A stretch of 64,000 bases of DNA from assembly GCA_035459965.1 (NCBI GenBank), contig DATHXC010000004.1:577978-641977 (forward strand), given 5' to 3'. Under the pieces are notes generated by a model. It was given only the letters and a program-made list of their open reading frames with translations. It was not told the origin of the DNA and ran no database searches. Positions 34,511 to 43,012 of this stretch are shown here, one piece after another. Each line of letters opens with the position of its first letter. Within the stretch, counting starts at the first letter, position 1. The position numbers and the translations under genes are program-made. This DNA comes from DATHXC01 sp035459965 (lineage in GTDB: Bacteria > Pseudomonadota > Gammaproteobacteria > Burkholderiales > Methylophilaceae).

Positions 34511-36403
34511 TTGAATAACATCGTTAAGAATATCGCTATCTGGCTTATCGTTATACTGGTTTTAGTCACAGTATTTAACCAATTTGCCGTCAAAAGCACA
34601 GCAGATGGCCAGCTGGTCTACTCCCAATTCATCGAAGAGGTGAAGCAGGGACGTATTGCCAAAGTCACCATTGACGGCCATGTATTACGTGGCGTTAATA
34701 ACGAGGGTAAGAAATTCAATACCTATGCACCATCCGACCCATGGATGGTGTCTGACTTGCTCAAGAACAATGTGATCGTTGAAGCCAAGCCTGAGGAAGA
34801 GCAATCACTTCTCATGAGCATCTTCGTTTCATGGTTCCCCATGATTCTCTTGATCGGCGTCTGGGTATTCTTCATGCGCCAGATGCAAGGTGGCGGCAAG
34901 GGCGGGGCATTCTCTTTCGGTAAAAGCAAAGCCCGCCAACTGGATGAAAATAGCAATCAGACTACATTTGCGGATGTTGCCGGTTGCGATGAAGCCAAGG
35001 AAGAAGTGGCTGAATTGGTTGAGTTCCTACGCGACCCCACCAAATTCCAGAAGCTGGGCGGTCGTATTCCAACAGGTATCCTGATGGTTGGCCCTCCTGG
35101 AACAGGTAAGACCTTACTTGCCAAGGCAATCGCAGGCGAGGCAAAAGTACCCTTCTTTACCATCTCTGGTTCTGATTTCGTGGAAATGTTTGTCGGCGTG
35201 GGTGCAGCCCGCGTACGTGACATGTTTGACCAGGCCAAGAAAACAGCCCCTTGCATCATCTTCATTGATGAAATCGATGCAGTGGGTCGTCACCGTGGCG
35301 CTGGTACCGGCGGTGGCAATGATGAGCGCGAACAGACCTTGAATCAGATGCTGGTGGAAATGGATGGTTTTGAGCCTAACTCTGGTGTAATCGTGATTGC
35401 GGCGACTAATCGTGCTGATGTTTTAGATAAGGCATTGTTACGCCCAGGCCGTTTTGATCGCCAAGTGATGGTTGGCTTACCTGATATCCGTGGTCGCGAG
35501 CAAATTCTGCTGGTGCATATGCGTAAGGTGCCTATTGATGCTGACGTGAAGGCCGATATTATCGCGCGCGGAACACCAGGCTTCTCTGGTGCTGACTTGG
35601 CTAACCTGGTTAATGAAGCGGCCTTGTTCGCTGCGCGTCGTAACAAGCGCACGGTGGATATGGCTGACTTTGAAGATGCCAAGGATAAGATATTCATGGG
35701 CCCAGAGCGTAAATCCATGGTGATGCGTGAAGATGAGCGCCGCAATACGGCTTATCATGAATCTGGCCATGCTGTAGTTGCCAAGCTATTGCCGAAGGCT
35801 GACCCTGTCCATAAGGTCACAATCATGCCACGTGGCTGGGCGTTGGGCCTCACATGGCAATTGCCTGAGCATGACCGTATCAGTAACTACCGTGACAAGA
35901 TGCTGGAAGAGATCTCTATCCTGTTTGGTGGTCGTATTGCTGAAGAAATATTCATGAACCAGATGTCGACCGGCGCATCGAACGACTTTGAACGTGCCAC
36001 TAAGTTGGCGCGCGATATGGTGACCAAATACGGTATGTCGGACGCCTTGGGTACCATGGTCTATGCAGGTAGCGATCAGGATTCATACTTTGGTAATATG
36101 TCGTCCAAGACTGTGTCAGAAGCAACCCAGCAAAAGGTGGATGCCGAGATACGTCGTATTCTGGATGAGCAGTATGCGGTTGCGCGTAAGTTGCTGGAAG
36201 ATAACCGTGACAAGGTAGAAGCCATGGTCAAAGCGCTGCTGGAGTGGGAAACGATTGATGCCGAGCAGATCAACGACATCATGGCAGATTTGCCTCCACG
36301 GGCACCTAAGCCTACGCAATCGGTGAACAAGCCGGTACGTGACAGTGGCACATCAGGTCCTTCAGCAACTCCTACACCAGCGCCTGCTGCAAAGTCTGAG
36401 TAA
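34511..36403 (+). CDS. ftsH: ATP-dependent zinc metalloprotease FtsH
   Basis: This 630-aa membrane AAA+ protease degrades membrane and regulatory proteins, including LpxC and sigma-32 in E. coli. There are two N-terminal spans (residues about 7-25 and 100-120). Walker A is GPPGTGKT near 194, Walker B IIFIDEIDAVG near 253, and second region of homology ATNRADVLDKALLRPGRFDR. The zinc site is HESGH near residue 416. The start is TTG at 34511 with AAGGAT upstream; NNIVKNIAIWLIV matches other betaproteobacterial FtsH N-termini. FtsH, the YejM-like protein and the LPS genes may share LPS homeostasis. Confidence 0.97.
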   Translation: MNNIVKNIAIWLIVILVLVTVFNQFAVKSTADGQLVYSQFIEEVKQGRIAKVTIDGHVLRGVNNEGKKFNTYAPSDPWMVSDLLKNNVIVEAKPEEEQSLLMSIFVSWFPMILLIGVWVFFMRQMQGGGKGGAFSFGKSKARQLDENSNQTTFADVAGCDEAKEEVAELVEFLRDPTKFQKLGGRIPTGILMVGPPGTGKTLLAKAIAGEAKVPFFTISGSDFVEMFVGVGAARVRDMFDQAKKTAPCIIFIDEIDAVGRHRGAGTGGGNDEREQTLNQMLVEMDGFEPNSGVIVIAATNRADVLDKALLRPGRFDRQVMVGLPDIRGREQILLVHMRKVPIDADVKADIIARGTPGFSGADLANLVNEAALFAARRNKRTVDMADFEDAKDKIFMGPERKSMVMREDERRNTAYHESGHAVVAKLLPKADPVHKVTIMPRGWALGLTWQLPEHDRISNYRDKMLEEISILFGGRIAEEIFMNQMSTGASNDFERATKLARDMVTKYGMSDALGTMVYAGSDQDSYFGNMSSKTVSEATQQKVDAEIRRILDEQYAVARKLLEDNRDKVEAMVKALLEWETIDAEQINDIMADLPPRAPKPTQSVNKPVRDSGTSGPSATPTPAPAAKSE

Positions 36404-36454
36404 TTTTTGACTAACCGTACTGTATTAACTTAAAGCATATTAACTAACGTAAAA

Positions 36455-36502
36455 AAGCCATATTCGGCATGGGACATACAAATCCTGTGCTGAGTATGGC
36501 TT
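36455..36502 (+). promoter_or_regulatory. 20-pair hairpin overlapping the folP initiation region
   Basis: The left arm (36455-36474) begins AAGCCATATTC and the right arm (36483-36502) ends GAGTATGGCTT, with an 8-nt loop. All 20 positions pair in the plus-strand RNA if four G-U wobbles are allowed; on the minus strand these four would be A-C mismatches. No T run follows, and the only Shine-Dalgarno-like GAG lies inside the right arm. Confidence 0.6.
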
Positions 36503-36512
36503 GATGCATTAT

Positions 36513-37343
36513 ATGAACTTCATCTGCGGTCAATATCAACTCGATCTCTCTCGCCCACACGTCATGGGCATCGTCAATGTCACGCCCGATTCATTTTCTG
36601 ATGGTGGCCAATACGAAACCACGGCAAAAGCCGTGCAACATGCCATGCAGCTTGTCGAGCAAGGTGCGGATATCCTGGATATAGGCGGTGAGTCTACCCG
36701 CCCTGGTGCAATTCCAGTGGGCCTTGATCAAGAGCTGGAGCGCGTCATCCCGGTCATTGAGCAGCTTGCAAAAACAGCAGGTGTGCCGCTATCGATTGAT
36801 ACCTATAAACCGGAAGTGATGCGTGCCGCCATTAGAGCCGGAGCAGATATTGTCAATGATGTACGTGCCTTGCAGGAGCCACAGGCACTGGAAATCGTCG
36901 CGCAGAGTCAGGCCGGTGTATGCCTGATGCACATGCAAGGTACACCGCAAATCATGCAACTAGACCCGCAATATACAGATGTGGTGGCTGAGGTAGCTGC
37001 TTTTCTGCAAGCGCGTCTGTATGCAGCGAATAAGGCAGGAATAGCATCAATGCGTATCGTGCTCGACCCCGGCTTCGGTTTTGGTAAAAGGACAGCGCAT
37101 AACCTGGCTTTATTAGATGGGTTGCAGCAGCTTGCAGCCTTGGGTTGCCCTTTGTTGGTGGGGTTGTCACGCAAGTCTGTACTTGGCCAGCTTGTGGGCG
37201 CTAATGTGGATGAACGGCTACATGCCGGTATTGCTGCCTCAGTGATTTCTGTGATGAAAGGGGCTAATATTGTGCGGGTACATGATGTGAAGGCAACGGT
37301 GGATGCACTCAAGGTAGTGGCTGCCGTTATGCAAAATCAATAA
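36513..37343 (+). CDS. folP: dihydropteroate synthase
   Basis: This TIM-barrel enzyme joins p-aminobenzoate to the pterin pyrophosphate in folate synthesis and is the sulfonamide target. MGIVNVTPDSFSDGGQY is the first signature, DIGGESTRPGA the pterin-binding second, with SIDTYKPEV, NDVRALQEP, DPGFGFGKR and GLSRKSVLGQL following. Starts at TTG 36501, ATG 36504 and ATG 36513 are in frame; MNFICGQYQLDLSRP aligns without gap to other FolP N-termini, so I use 36513 (276 aa), but 36504 is better spaced from the GAG at 36492. In methylotrophs, folate also carries C1 units. Confidence 0.94.
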   Translation: MNFICGQYQLDLSRPHVMGIVNVTPDSFSDGGQYETTAKAVQHAMQLVEQGADILDIGGESTRPGAIPVGLDQELERVIPVIEQLAKTAGVPLSIDTYKPEVMRAAIRAGADIVNDVRALQEPQALEIVAQSQAGVCLMHMQGTPQIMQLDPQYTDVVAEVAAFLQARLYAANKAGIASMRIVLDPGFGFGKRTAHNLALLDGLQQLAALGCPLLVGLSRKSVLGQLVGANVDERLHAGIAASVISVMKGANIVRVHDVKATVDALKVVAAVMQNQ

Positions 37344-37373
37344 AAATCAGATTACAAAACTGAAGATAAAACT

Positions 37374-38729
37374 ATGAGCAGAAAATATTTTGGTACAGAT
37401 GGTATTCGTGGTCGTGTAGGCGTATCACCGATTACTCCTGAATTTGTCATGCATCTGGGCTATGCCGCAGGACGTGTATTGACGGGCATGGATAGCCACC
37501 TGGCGCCAGGGGCACACCCTACCGTATTGATAGGCAAGGACACACGCATTTCAGGCTATATGCTGGAATCTGCCTTGCAGGCCGGTTTATGTGCTGCAGG
37601 TGTCAATGTGCTGCTGACCGGCCCACTGCCAACCCCTGCCATTGCCTACCTGACGCGTGCATTGCGCGCGCAGGCGGGGATTGTTATTTCAGCCTCGCAC
37701 AATCCGTTTGAAGATAACGGTATCAAGTTCTTTTCTGCCGAAGGCACCAAGCTGGATGACGAAATTGAACTGGCAATAGAAGCCGCGCTGGATAAACCCA
37801 TCCAGGTGATGGAGTCCGCGATTGGTAAGGTCAAGCGTATTGATGATGCAGCGGGGCGCTATATCGAGTTCTGTAAAAGCACGTTCCCCACGGCACTCGA
37901 TCTGCGTGGATTGAAAATCGTGCTCGATTGCGCGCATGGTGCGACCTATCATGTGGCACCACCGGTATTCCATGAGTTGGGCGCCGAAGTTGTTGCTATC
38001 GGCAATCGACCCAACGGTACCAATATCAACGATCAGGCGGGTTCAACCCATCCAGAGGCTTTGTGTAAAGCCGTCATCGAGCAACAGGCCGACCTCGGCA
38101 TTGCGTTCGATGGTGATGGCGACCGCGTCGTGATGGTCGATGCCAATGGGCAGGTACTGGATGGCGACCAGCTACTCTACATTATCGCCATGCATCGGCA
38201 ACAACAAGGCAAGCTGGCAGGTGGCGTGGTTGGCACATTGATGACTAATCTTGCACTGGAACATGCTCTGGCGAAAGCCGACATTCCTTTTCTACGTGCC
38301 AAGGTGGGTGACCGCTATGTACTGGAACTGCTCAATGAACATGACTGGCAGCTAGGCGGGGAAAACTCCGGCCATATTTTATCCCTGGATAAACACAGCA
38401 GCGGCGATGGCATTATTGCCGCACTACAGGTATTGCATGCAGTCGTTGCCAGCAAGAAAACGCTGGCTGAGTTTGGTGCAAGCCTGACTTTATACCCACA
38501 AATCCTGATTAACGTCGCGGTTGCCAAACGCATAGACCTGCAGGCAAACCCAGCCATCCAAGCTGCAGTCAGCAATGCAGAAGGCCAGCTCAACGGTAGT
38601 GGCCGCGTGTTGCTACGCGCTTCCGGTACCGAGCCCAAGATCCGGGTGATGGTAGAAGGCAGCAATCGCGACCAGGTTCAGCAATTGGCGCAAAACATTG
38701 CTGCGGTCGTGCAAGCGTCTGCCATATAA
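37374..38729 (+). CDS. glmM: phosphoglucosamine mutase
   Basis: This 451-aa enzyme converts glucosamine 6-phosphate to glucosamine 1-phosphate for UDP-GlcNAc, the precursor of peptidoglycan and lipid A. The start MSRKYFGTDGIRGRVG is diagnostic. The phosphoserine active site ISASHNPFEDNGIKFF is near residue 104. The metal loop AFDGDGDRVVMVD is near 243, GGENSGHIL near 326 and the phosphate-binding RASGTEPKIRVMVEG near the C-terminus. It follows folP after 30 bp, the conserved ftsH-folP-glmM order. Confidence 0.97.
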   Translation: MSRKYFGTDGIRGRVGVSPITPEFVMHLGYAAGRVLTGMDSHLAPGAHPTVLIGKDTRISGYMLESALQAGLCAAGVNVLLTGPLPTPAIAYLTRALRAQAGIVISASHNPFEDNGIKFFSAEGTKLDDEIELAIEAALDKPIQVMESAIGKVKRIDDAAGRYIEFCKSTFPTALDLRGLKIVLDCAHGATYHVAPPVFHELGAEVVAIGNRPNGTNINDQAGSTHPEALCKAVIEQQADLGIAFDGDGDRVVMVDANGQVLDGDQLLYIIAMHRQQQGKLAGGVVGTLMTNLALEHALAKADIPFLRAKVGDRYVLELLNEHDWQLGGENSGHILSLDKHSSGDGIIAALQVLHAVVASKKTLAEFGASLTLYPQILINVAVAKRIDLQANPAIQAAVSNAEGQLNGSGRVLLRASGTEPKIRVMVEGSNRDQVQQLAQNIAAVVQASAI

Positions 38730-38796
38730 CAAGGCTTAGTATTACTAGTTCAGCTTTACAAGTTCTAGCATAGCCCGTCACCGCCTATTCATATAG

Positions 38797-38814
38797 TTGT
38801 CATCAATTTGTCAT
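38797..38814 (+). promoter_or_regulatory. Pho box upstream of PAP2 phosphatase gene
   Basis: Two identical 7-mers TTGTCAT start at 38797 and 38808, exactly 11 bp apart, the arrangement bound by PhoB dimers. The box is 82 bp before the PAP2 start codon. Confidence 0.7.
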
Positions 38815-38895
38815 GCGCGCATGTAATTCTGCGCACATGACGAAGCGTTTAATTAAAGAAATTATTCTTTTAACCTCAGCAGAGTGGAGGTCGTG

Positions 38896-39429
38896 ATGAC
38901 ACAAAGAATGGCCATGTATTTACATCGTTTTAATGAGCTGGACAGCGCACTTTGCGTGCGTGTAAACCGCACTAGCCAATACCGCAGCGTACGCTGGATA
39001 TTCAGGCTCATCAGCCGCTTGGGCGACGGGATCTTCTGGTACACCGTGATGCTGGCTATCATCCTTACCCAAGGCCATGCTGGTGTTATGCCTGCCTTGC
39101 ATATGGCGCTGGTCGGGCTTGTTGGCACTGTGCTTTATAAATGGCTGAAGGGTAAGACCTTGCGCCCGCGACCCTATGAAGTGCATTCCGATATCTGGCT
39201 CACAGGCCGTCCGCTTGATCGCTTCAGCTTCCCCTCAGGTCACACCTTGCATGCTGTTGGTTTCTGTTCAGTTGCACTGGTGTACTACCCCATGCTGGCA
39301 TGGTTGCTGGTGCCGTTTACGGTATTGGTAGGCATGTCGCGTGTCATACTGGGCTTGCATTACCCAAGTGATGTATTGGCTGGCGCTGTCATTGGCGCCG
39401 TGATAGCTGTAGTTTCCTTCCTGATTTAG
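38896..39429 (+). CDS. PAP2-family membrane phosphatase
   Basis: This 177-aa membrane protein has the three phosphatidic-acid-phosphatase type 2 motifs: KGKTLRPRP, FSFPSGHT and SRVILGLHYPSDVLAG, with five or six hydrophobic helices. Such enzymes remove phosphate from phosphatidate, undecaprenyl diphosphate or lipid A at the periplasmic face. The ATG at 38896 has GGAGG five bases upstream; the in-frame GTG at 38884 overlaps that Shine-Dalgarno and is rejected. A Pho box upstream suggests expression under phosphate limitation, where release of diacylglycerol plus phosphate from phosphatidate would be useful. Confidence 0.88.
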   Translation: MTQRMAMYLHRFNELDSALCVRVNRTSQYRSVRWIFRLISRLGDGIFWYTVMLAIILTQGHAGVMPALHMALVGLVGTVLYKWLKGKTLRPRPYEVHSDIWLTGRPLDRFSFPSGHTLHAVGFCSVALVYYPMLAWLLVPFTVLVGMSRVILGLHYPSDVLAGAVIGAVIAVVSFLI

Positions 39430-39528
39430 CTTCACTTTTCATTTCCAAGTAATATCTCAGGCTGTAATTGTTGGTCTGGTTTTAATCGGCTAAGCCACCG
39501 TAGAAAATCCCATCCTCTATATTCTGAA

Positions 39529-40392
39529 TTATCTTGTGAAGTAGTTGATCGGCGCTGGGTGTTGTAAATCCAGGTGGTTCTGGCATTCGCGCCTCCACGA
39601 AATCATCTCAGCCGCACTCAAATGGTTCAACTCTGGCTCCCAGTCTGGCTGCCCACCATTCAATACAATGCCTATATCGGCTATCGCAGTCTGTGTCTTC
39701 GCAATATAGTAGATAAAGTGCTTGGGCAGGCGCCTGTCTGCAGTTTTTGCACTGTGGTAAATCACATGCGGTATCCTGAAAAAGCGCAATACATTATCCC
39801 AGAACGCCAAGTGCTTAAGCGCTTGGCTGGCCCTGGCTTGGGAGCACCTGAAGCGTGGGGCGATAAATAGGCTGAGTGCAACGTGATGCTGCTGGAGCAG
39901 TTTGCCTGGTGTGGTATCAACCAGAGGAGCCAGATAGGCATCCATTGCCCATTCACACGCAATATGGGTGGCAATGGTGTTTTCCAGCCACATCGCTTCG
40001 TGTGCAGGTACAAAATGGTTATGCGCAATGACATCCACATACAAATGGCTGGCATAGCCGATAGCGATGGCGGCTTCTTCGTCGGTTTTTGCGCTTAACA
40101 GCAGTTGATGAGCGTTTTCCCATTGATGGGTATGACGAAACGCCGGCGAGACAATCGCCAGGTCTGGCAGGCAGGCTCCCGCCATGACCAACTCAGGAAA
40201 GCGCTTGATAATAGCCTGCAGGCGCGGATCCAGCAGGGGCATCGCCCATAACAGCGAGTGGGCAAAGTATAAGTGGGTCATTAAGCCCCAGGCATTGGCA
40301 TCCATTGATTGCAGTAGCAGAGGTGCTAGCCAGTACAGCGTATAAAGCTTACGGGATTTTGATTTACAAGTTTTGGGTTCACTTGAGCTCAT
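39529..40392 (-). CDS. secreted zinc-dependent phospholipase C-like protein
   Basis: This 287-aa protein has an N-terminal signal peptide (basic KSKSRK, then LYTLYWLAPLLLQSM) with a plausible cleavage site ANA|W. The domain after it resembles the Zn_dep_PLPC family: WGLMTH, GACLPDL, HQWENA, ASHLYVDVIAHNHF and HIACEWAMD supply the usual Trp1, His, Asp, His, His, Asp, His and Glu zinc ligands in order. In Bacillus cereus PLC the mature N-terminal Trp coordinates zinc; the predicted cleavage here also exposes Trp. Of the in-frame ATGs (40455, 40425, 40392), the last leaves the Pho repeats outside the gene and gives a normal signal peptide. The likely role is hydrolysis of phospholipids outside the cytoplasm. 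Confidence 0.72.
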   Translation of the reverse strand: MSSSEPKTCKSKSRKLYTLYWLAPLLLQSMDANAWGLMTHLYFAHSLLWAMPLLDPRLQAIIKRFPELVMAGACLPDLAIVSPAFRHTHQWENAHQLLLSAKTDEEAAIAIGYASHLYVDVIAHNHFVPAHEAMWLENTIATHIACEWAMDAYLAPLVDTTPGKLLQQHHVALSLFIAPRFRCSQARASQALKHLAFWDNVLRFFRIPHVIYHSAKTADRRLPKHFIYYIAKTQTAIADIGIVLNGGQPDWEPELNHLSAAEMISWRRECQNHLDLQHPAPINYFTR

Positions 40393-40426
40393 GATGCGCA
40401 CTATGCCGGGCAGCGATGAATACATT

Positions 40427-40455
40427 GTGACAAACGGGTGATATTTCTGTGACAC
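40427..40455. promoter_or_regulatory. triple Pho repeat between phospholipase C-like gene and dgkA
   Basis: On the minus strand three 7-mers, GTGTCAC, ATATCAC and TTGTCAC, start 11 bp apart (plus coordinates 40449-40455, 40438-40444, 40427-40433). This is the extended PhoB-binding pattern. It lies 35 bp before the phospholipase start and 80 bp before dgkA, so either or both may be controlled. Confidence 0.65.
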
Positions 40456-40535
40456 AAGACCACGACAGAAGTAGTTTGCTATACTCCAGTGCTTTTTTGC
40501 AGTTTGCTTTTATTGCCGTTCATCAAGGGGAAAGT

Positions 40536-40904
40536 ATGGAAAGCCCATACAAAGGTAAGACTGGTTTACGTCGTTTATTAAATGCGTTTGGCTACTCCAT
40601 GGCTGGCCTTAAAGCCGCCTACCAGAACGAGGACGCTTTCCGTCAGGAAGTAGTGATGGCGGTTGTATTCATCCCGCTGGCAATCTACCTGGGTGATGGC
40701 GGCATCGCACGCGCAGTGATGGTGGCTAGTGTCATCCTTGTGGTGATTGTTGAATTGCTGAACTCATCCATTGAAGCGACCGTAGATCGCATTTCCCTGG
40801 AAAACCATATGCTGGCAAAGCGTGCCAAGGATATTGGCAGTGCCGCTGTATTGATCAGTCTGGTTAATATGGCCGTGGTGTGGGCTCTGGTATTGCTTAG
40901 TTAG
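40536..40904 (+). CDS. dgkA: diacylglycerol kinase
   Basis: This 122-aa, three-span inner-membrane enzyme phosphorylates diacylglycerol to phosphatidate. NEDAFRQEV near residue 30 and the active-site segment ELLNSSIEATVDRIS near 70, with HMLAKRAKDIGSAAVLIS after it, are diagnostic. The ATG at 40536 has AAGGGGAAAGT directly upstream; an in-frame GTG at 40449 falls in the Pho repeat and is rejected. It can recycle diacylglycerol released by the divergent phospholipase. Confidence 0.95.
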   Translation: MESPYKGKTGLRRLLNAFGYSMAGLKAAYQNEDAFRQEVVMAVVFIPLAIYLGDGGIARAVMVASVILVVIVELLNSSIEATVDRISLENHMLAKRAKDIGSAAVLISLVNMAVVWALVLLS

Positions 40905-40941
40905 TAGAATTAACTGCCTTAATAAAAGCCGTGACTTAAGC

Positions 40942-41646
40942 CTAGGGCAGAAATGGCGTCGATAGAAGCCGCAAGCCCACGGTAAACCAGCGCTCTTCTG
41001 TGTCATTGGCAAACCGGTTGCCGTAGGTTGTATCGACTTGTACGCGATTTGGTACTAGCCAATACCTTAAGCCCAATTGGTGAAAAGCGCGGGATTGGTT
41101 ATCCCCATACACTTCCGCAATAAAGTAAGTGTCCTTGTTGATCAAGGTTTCTGAGCCTATGCCCCAGGTCACCTTGTTAATTTTTTCTTCCCTGTCATGA
41201 ATCACGCCTAGGTTGGTGTGCAGCACGAAGTTGTCATCCAGCATGGAGAGGCTTACCGGTACATACAAGTAAGCGTCGCCTATCATATTGTCATCGTTAT
41301 TGCGATTGGGATGCCGGGCGTGACCCACCACCAAACCTATGCCATAGTCGTTTGTTTTAAGCGTACGTAGCAGTGTTTTTGCCTGCATGACCATATCGGT
41401 GTTAGTACTTTCACCGCTCTCTCGCGTCATTGCACCGCCGTAGGTAATTTCCAGGTTTTGTCCGACATTGCAGCCCGGCAATGCCCAGAATTCGTTGGAG
41501 CCCTTATTCAGTTTGACCCATGACTCTACCTGGCAACTTTTTGGGTCTACTACCCGTGCATCGTCTGTCACCATAGGGCGAGCGCAATAACCCTGGCTGG
41601 CATAGGTGGTTAAAAATAAAGCGGTAATCAGTCGAATAAAAGTCAT
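40942..41646 (-). CDS. predicted outer-membrane beta-barrel protein
   Basis: This 234-aa exported protein has a signal peptide (FIRLITALFLTTYASQGYCA). The mature N-terminus RPMVTDDARVVDPKSCQVES recalls a family of uncharacterised outer-membrane proteins annotated as transporter-like. Alternating hydrophobic and polar strands and a C-terminal ...RWFTVGLRLL fit a small barrel of 8-12 strands. The ATG at 41646 is preferred over 41715 because only it puts the signal peptide at the N-terminus. Function is unknown; it is divergent from a GT4 gene inside the phosphate-limitation region. Confidence 0.6.
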   Translation of the reverse strand: MTFIRLITALFLTTYASQGYCARPMVTDDARVVDPKSCQVESWVKLNKGSNEFWALPGCNVGQNLEITYGGAMTRESGESTNTDMVMQAKTLLRTLKTNDYGIGLVVGHARHPNRNNDDNMIGDAYLYVPVSLSMLDDNFVLHTNLGVIHDREEKINKVTWGIGSETLINKDTYFIAEVYGDNQSRAFHQLGLRYWLVPNRVQVDTTYGNRFANDTEERWFTVGLRLLSTPFLP

Positions 41647-41806
41647 GGCTAAATGCTGGCCTAGCACGCTTGTTTGAAGTGCAAGCATGTTAATAGATTT
41701 ATATGACGAAATCATTGCAGTTCACAAAAATGTCATAAAGGGTCTGTATCTTGGGCAGTGAAAGCCGTAGTTGAGGGCATGAACACTTCAAGACCAGAGG
41801 GTTACT

Positions 41807-42985
41807 TTGAAAATTCTATTTATCTCAGATGTTTATTTTCCACGCATCAATGGTGTTTCGACTTCGATAAACACCTTTGTGGGCCAGCTCAAGGAAATGG
41901 GGCACGAGGTCCATTTGATTGCGCCTGAATATGGTGTGCAGGGCCAGAAAATTGAAAATGATGATGAGCGCTGGATCAAGCGTATCCCGTCGCGCAGTAT
42001 TTATTTTGACCCTGAAGACAAGCTCATGAAATATGGGCTGGCGCTGGATAAACTCGGTGAGTTGCGCCGCGAAGGCTATGACATCGTGCATATCAATACG
42101 CCATTCGTCGCCCACTACCTGGGTCTCAAGCTGGCGCATTTGCTTGATGTGCCGTGTGTGGAAACCTACCATACTTTTTTCGAGGATTACCTGCATCACT
42201 ACCTGCCCTGGCTACCGAAGTCGTTTGCCAAGGGTTTTGCCCGATGGTTGTCGCGTCGCCAGTGTAATGCGGTGGATGCGGTAGTTGCACCTTCGCAGCC
42301 TATGCTGGATGTGTTGCGCCGTTATGGCGTGCAATCAAAAGCGGAAGTCATCCCTACCGGCCTGCAACCCAAAAGCTTTGAATTGGGCGATGGTGTGGCA
42401 TTCAGGCAAAAGTATGGCATCGCTGAGCATCGTCCGGTTGCCTTGTTTGTTGGACGTGTCGCGTTCGAGAAAAACATCGCATTCCTGCTGCGCATGGCGG
42501 TAGAGCTTCGAAAGAGCCAGCCTGACATGCTGCTGGTCATTGCTGGAGAAGGCCCTGCAGAGCCCAGCCTCCATGCCCTTAGCGAGCAACTGGGTTTGCA
42601 GGACAACATCAAGTTCATTGGCTATCTGGATCGCAACACTGAGCTCAATGCGTGTTATCGCGCAGCGGATGTGTTTGTGTTTTCATCAACCACCGAAACA
42701 CAAGGTCTGGTGCTGCTGGAAGCCATGGCGCAAGGGGTGCCAGTCGTGGCGATCGCTGAGCTTGGTACTAAGTCCATATTAATTGAAGGCGAGGGCGCAT
42801 TGATCGCAACAGAGAGTGAGCCCTTATTTGCCGAGAGAGTGTTTAGCTTGTTTAGCGACCCTGCCAAACGTAGCAAGCTTGGCGAGGCCGCCCGCAACTA
42901 TGCCATGAAGCGTTGGACATCACGCACACAGGCCGAGCGCATGGCAAAGTTTTACGATGACGTTATTTCAGCTAGATCTAACTAA
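41807..42985 (+). CDS. family 4 glycosyltransferase, diacylglycerol glucosyltransferase-like
   Basis: This 392-aa GT-B enzyme begins MKILFISDVYFPRINGVSTS and has HINTPFVAHYLGL near residue 105, the pattern of the PimB/SqdX/MgtA group that often glycosylates diacylglycerol or phosphatidylinositol. The donor side shows FVGRVAFEKNIAFLLRM near 220 and the retaining EX7E site TETQGLVLLEAMAQGVPVVA near 300. The start is TTG at 41807 with GAGGG just upstream. Its place among phospholipase, dgkA and pst genes makes glycolipid synthesis during phosphate starvation an attractive role, but the acceptor is inferred. A single TGTCAT half-site lies at 41731. Confidence 0.8.
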   Translation: MKILFISDVYFPRINGVSTSINTFVGQLKEMGHEVHLIAPEYGVQGQKIENDDERWIKRIPSRSIYFDPEDKLMKYGLALDKLGELRREGYDIVHINTPFVAHYLGLKLAHLLDVPCVETYHTFFEDYLHHYLPWLPKSFAKGFARWLSRRQCNAVDAVVAPSQPMLDVLRRYGVQSKAEVIPTGLQPKSFELGDGVAFRQKYGIAEHRPVALFVGRVAFEKNIAFLLRMAVELRKSQPDMLLVIAGEGPAEPSLHALSEQLGLQDNIKFIGYLDRNTELNACYRAADVFVFSSTTETQGLVLLEAMAQGVPVVAIAELGTKSILIEGEGALIATESEPLFAERVFSLFSDPAKRSKLGEAARNYAMKRWTSRTQAERMAKFYDDVISARSN

Positions 42986-43012
42986 CGCTAGATTTAATAG
43001 CAACTTGCGCCA

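Noticed and set aside
41731..41750. Pho box before the GT4 gene
   Set aside because: Only one good half-site (TGTCAT) is present; the next CTGTAT is 14 bp on, not 11, so I keep it as a half-site only.
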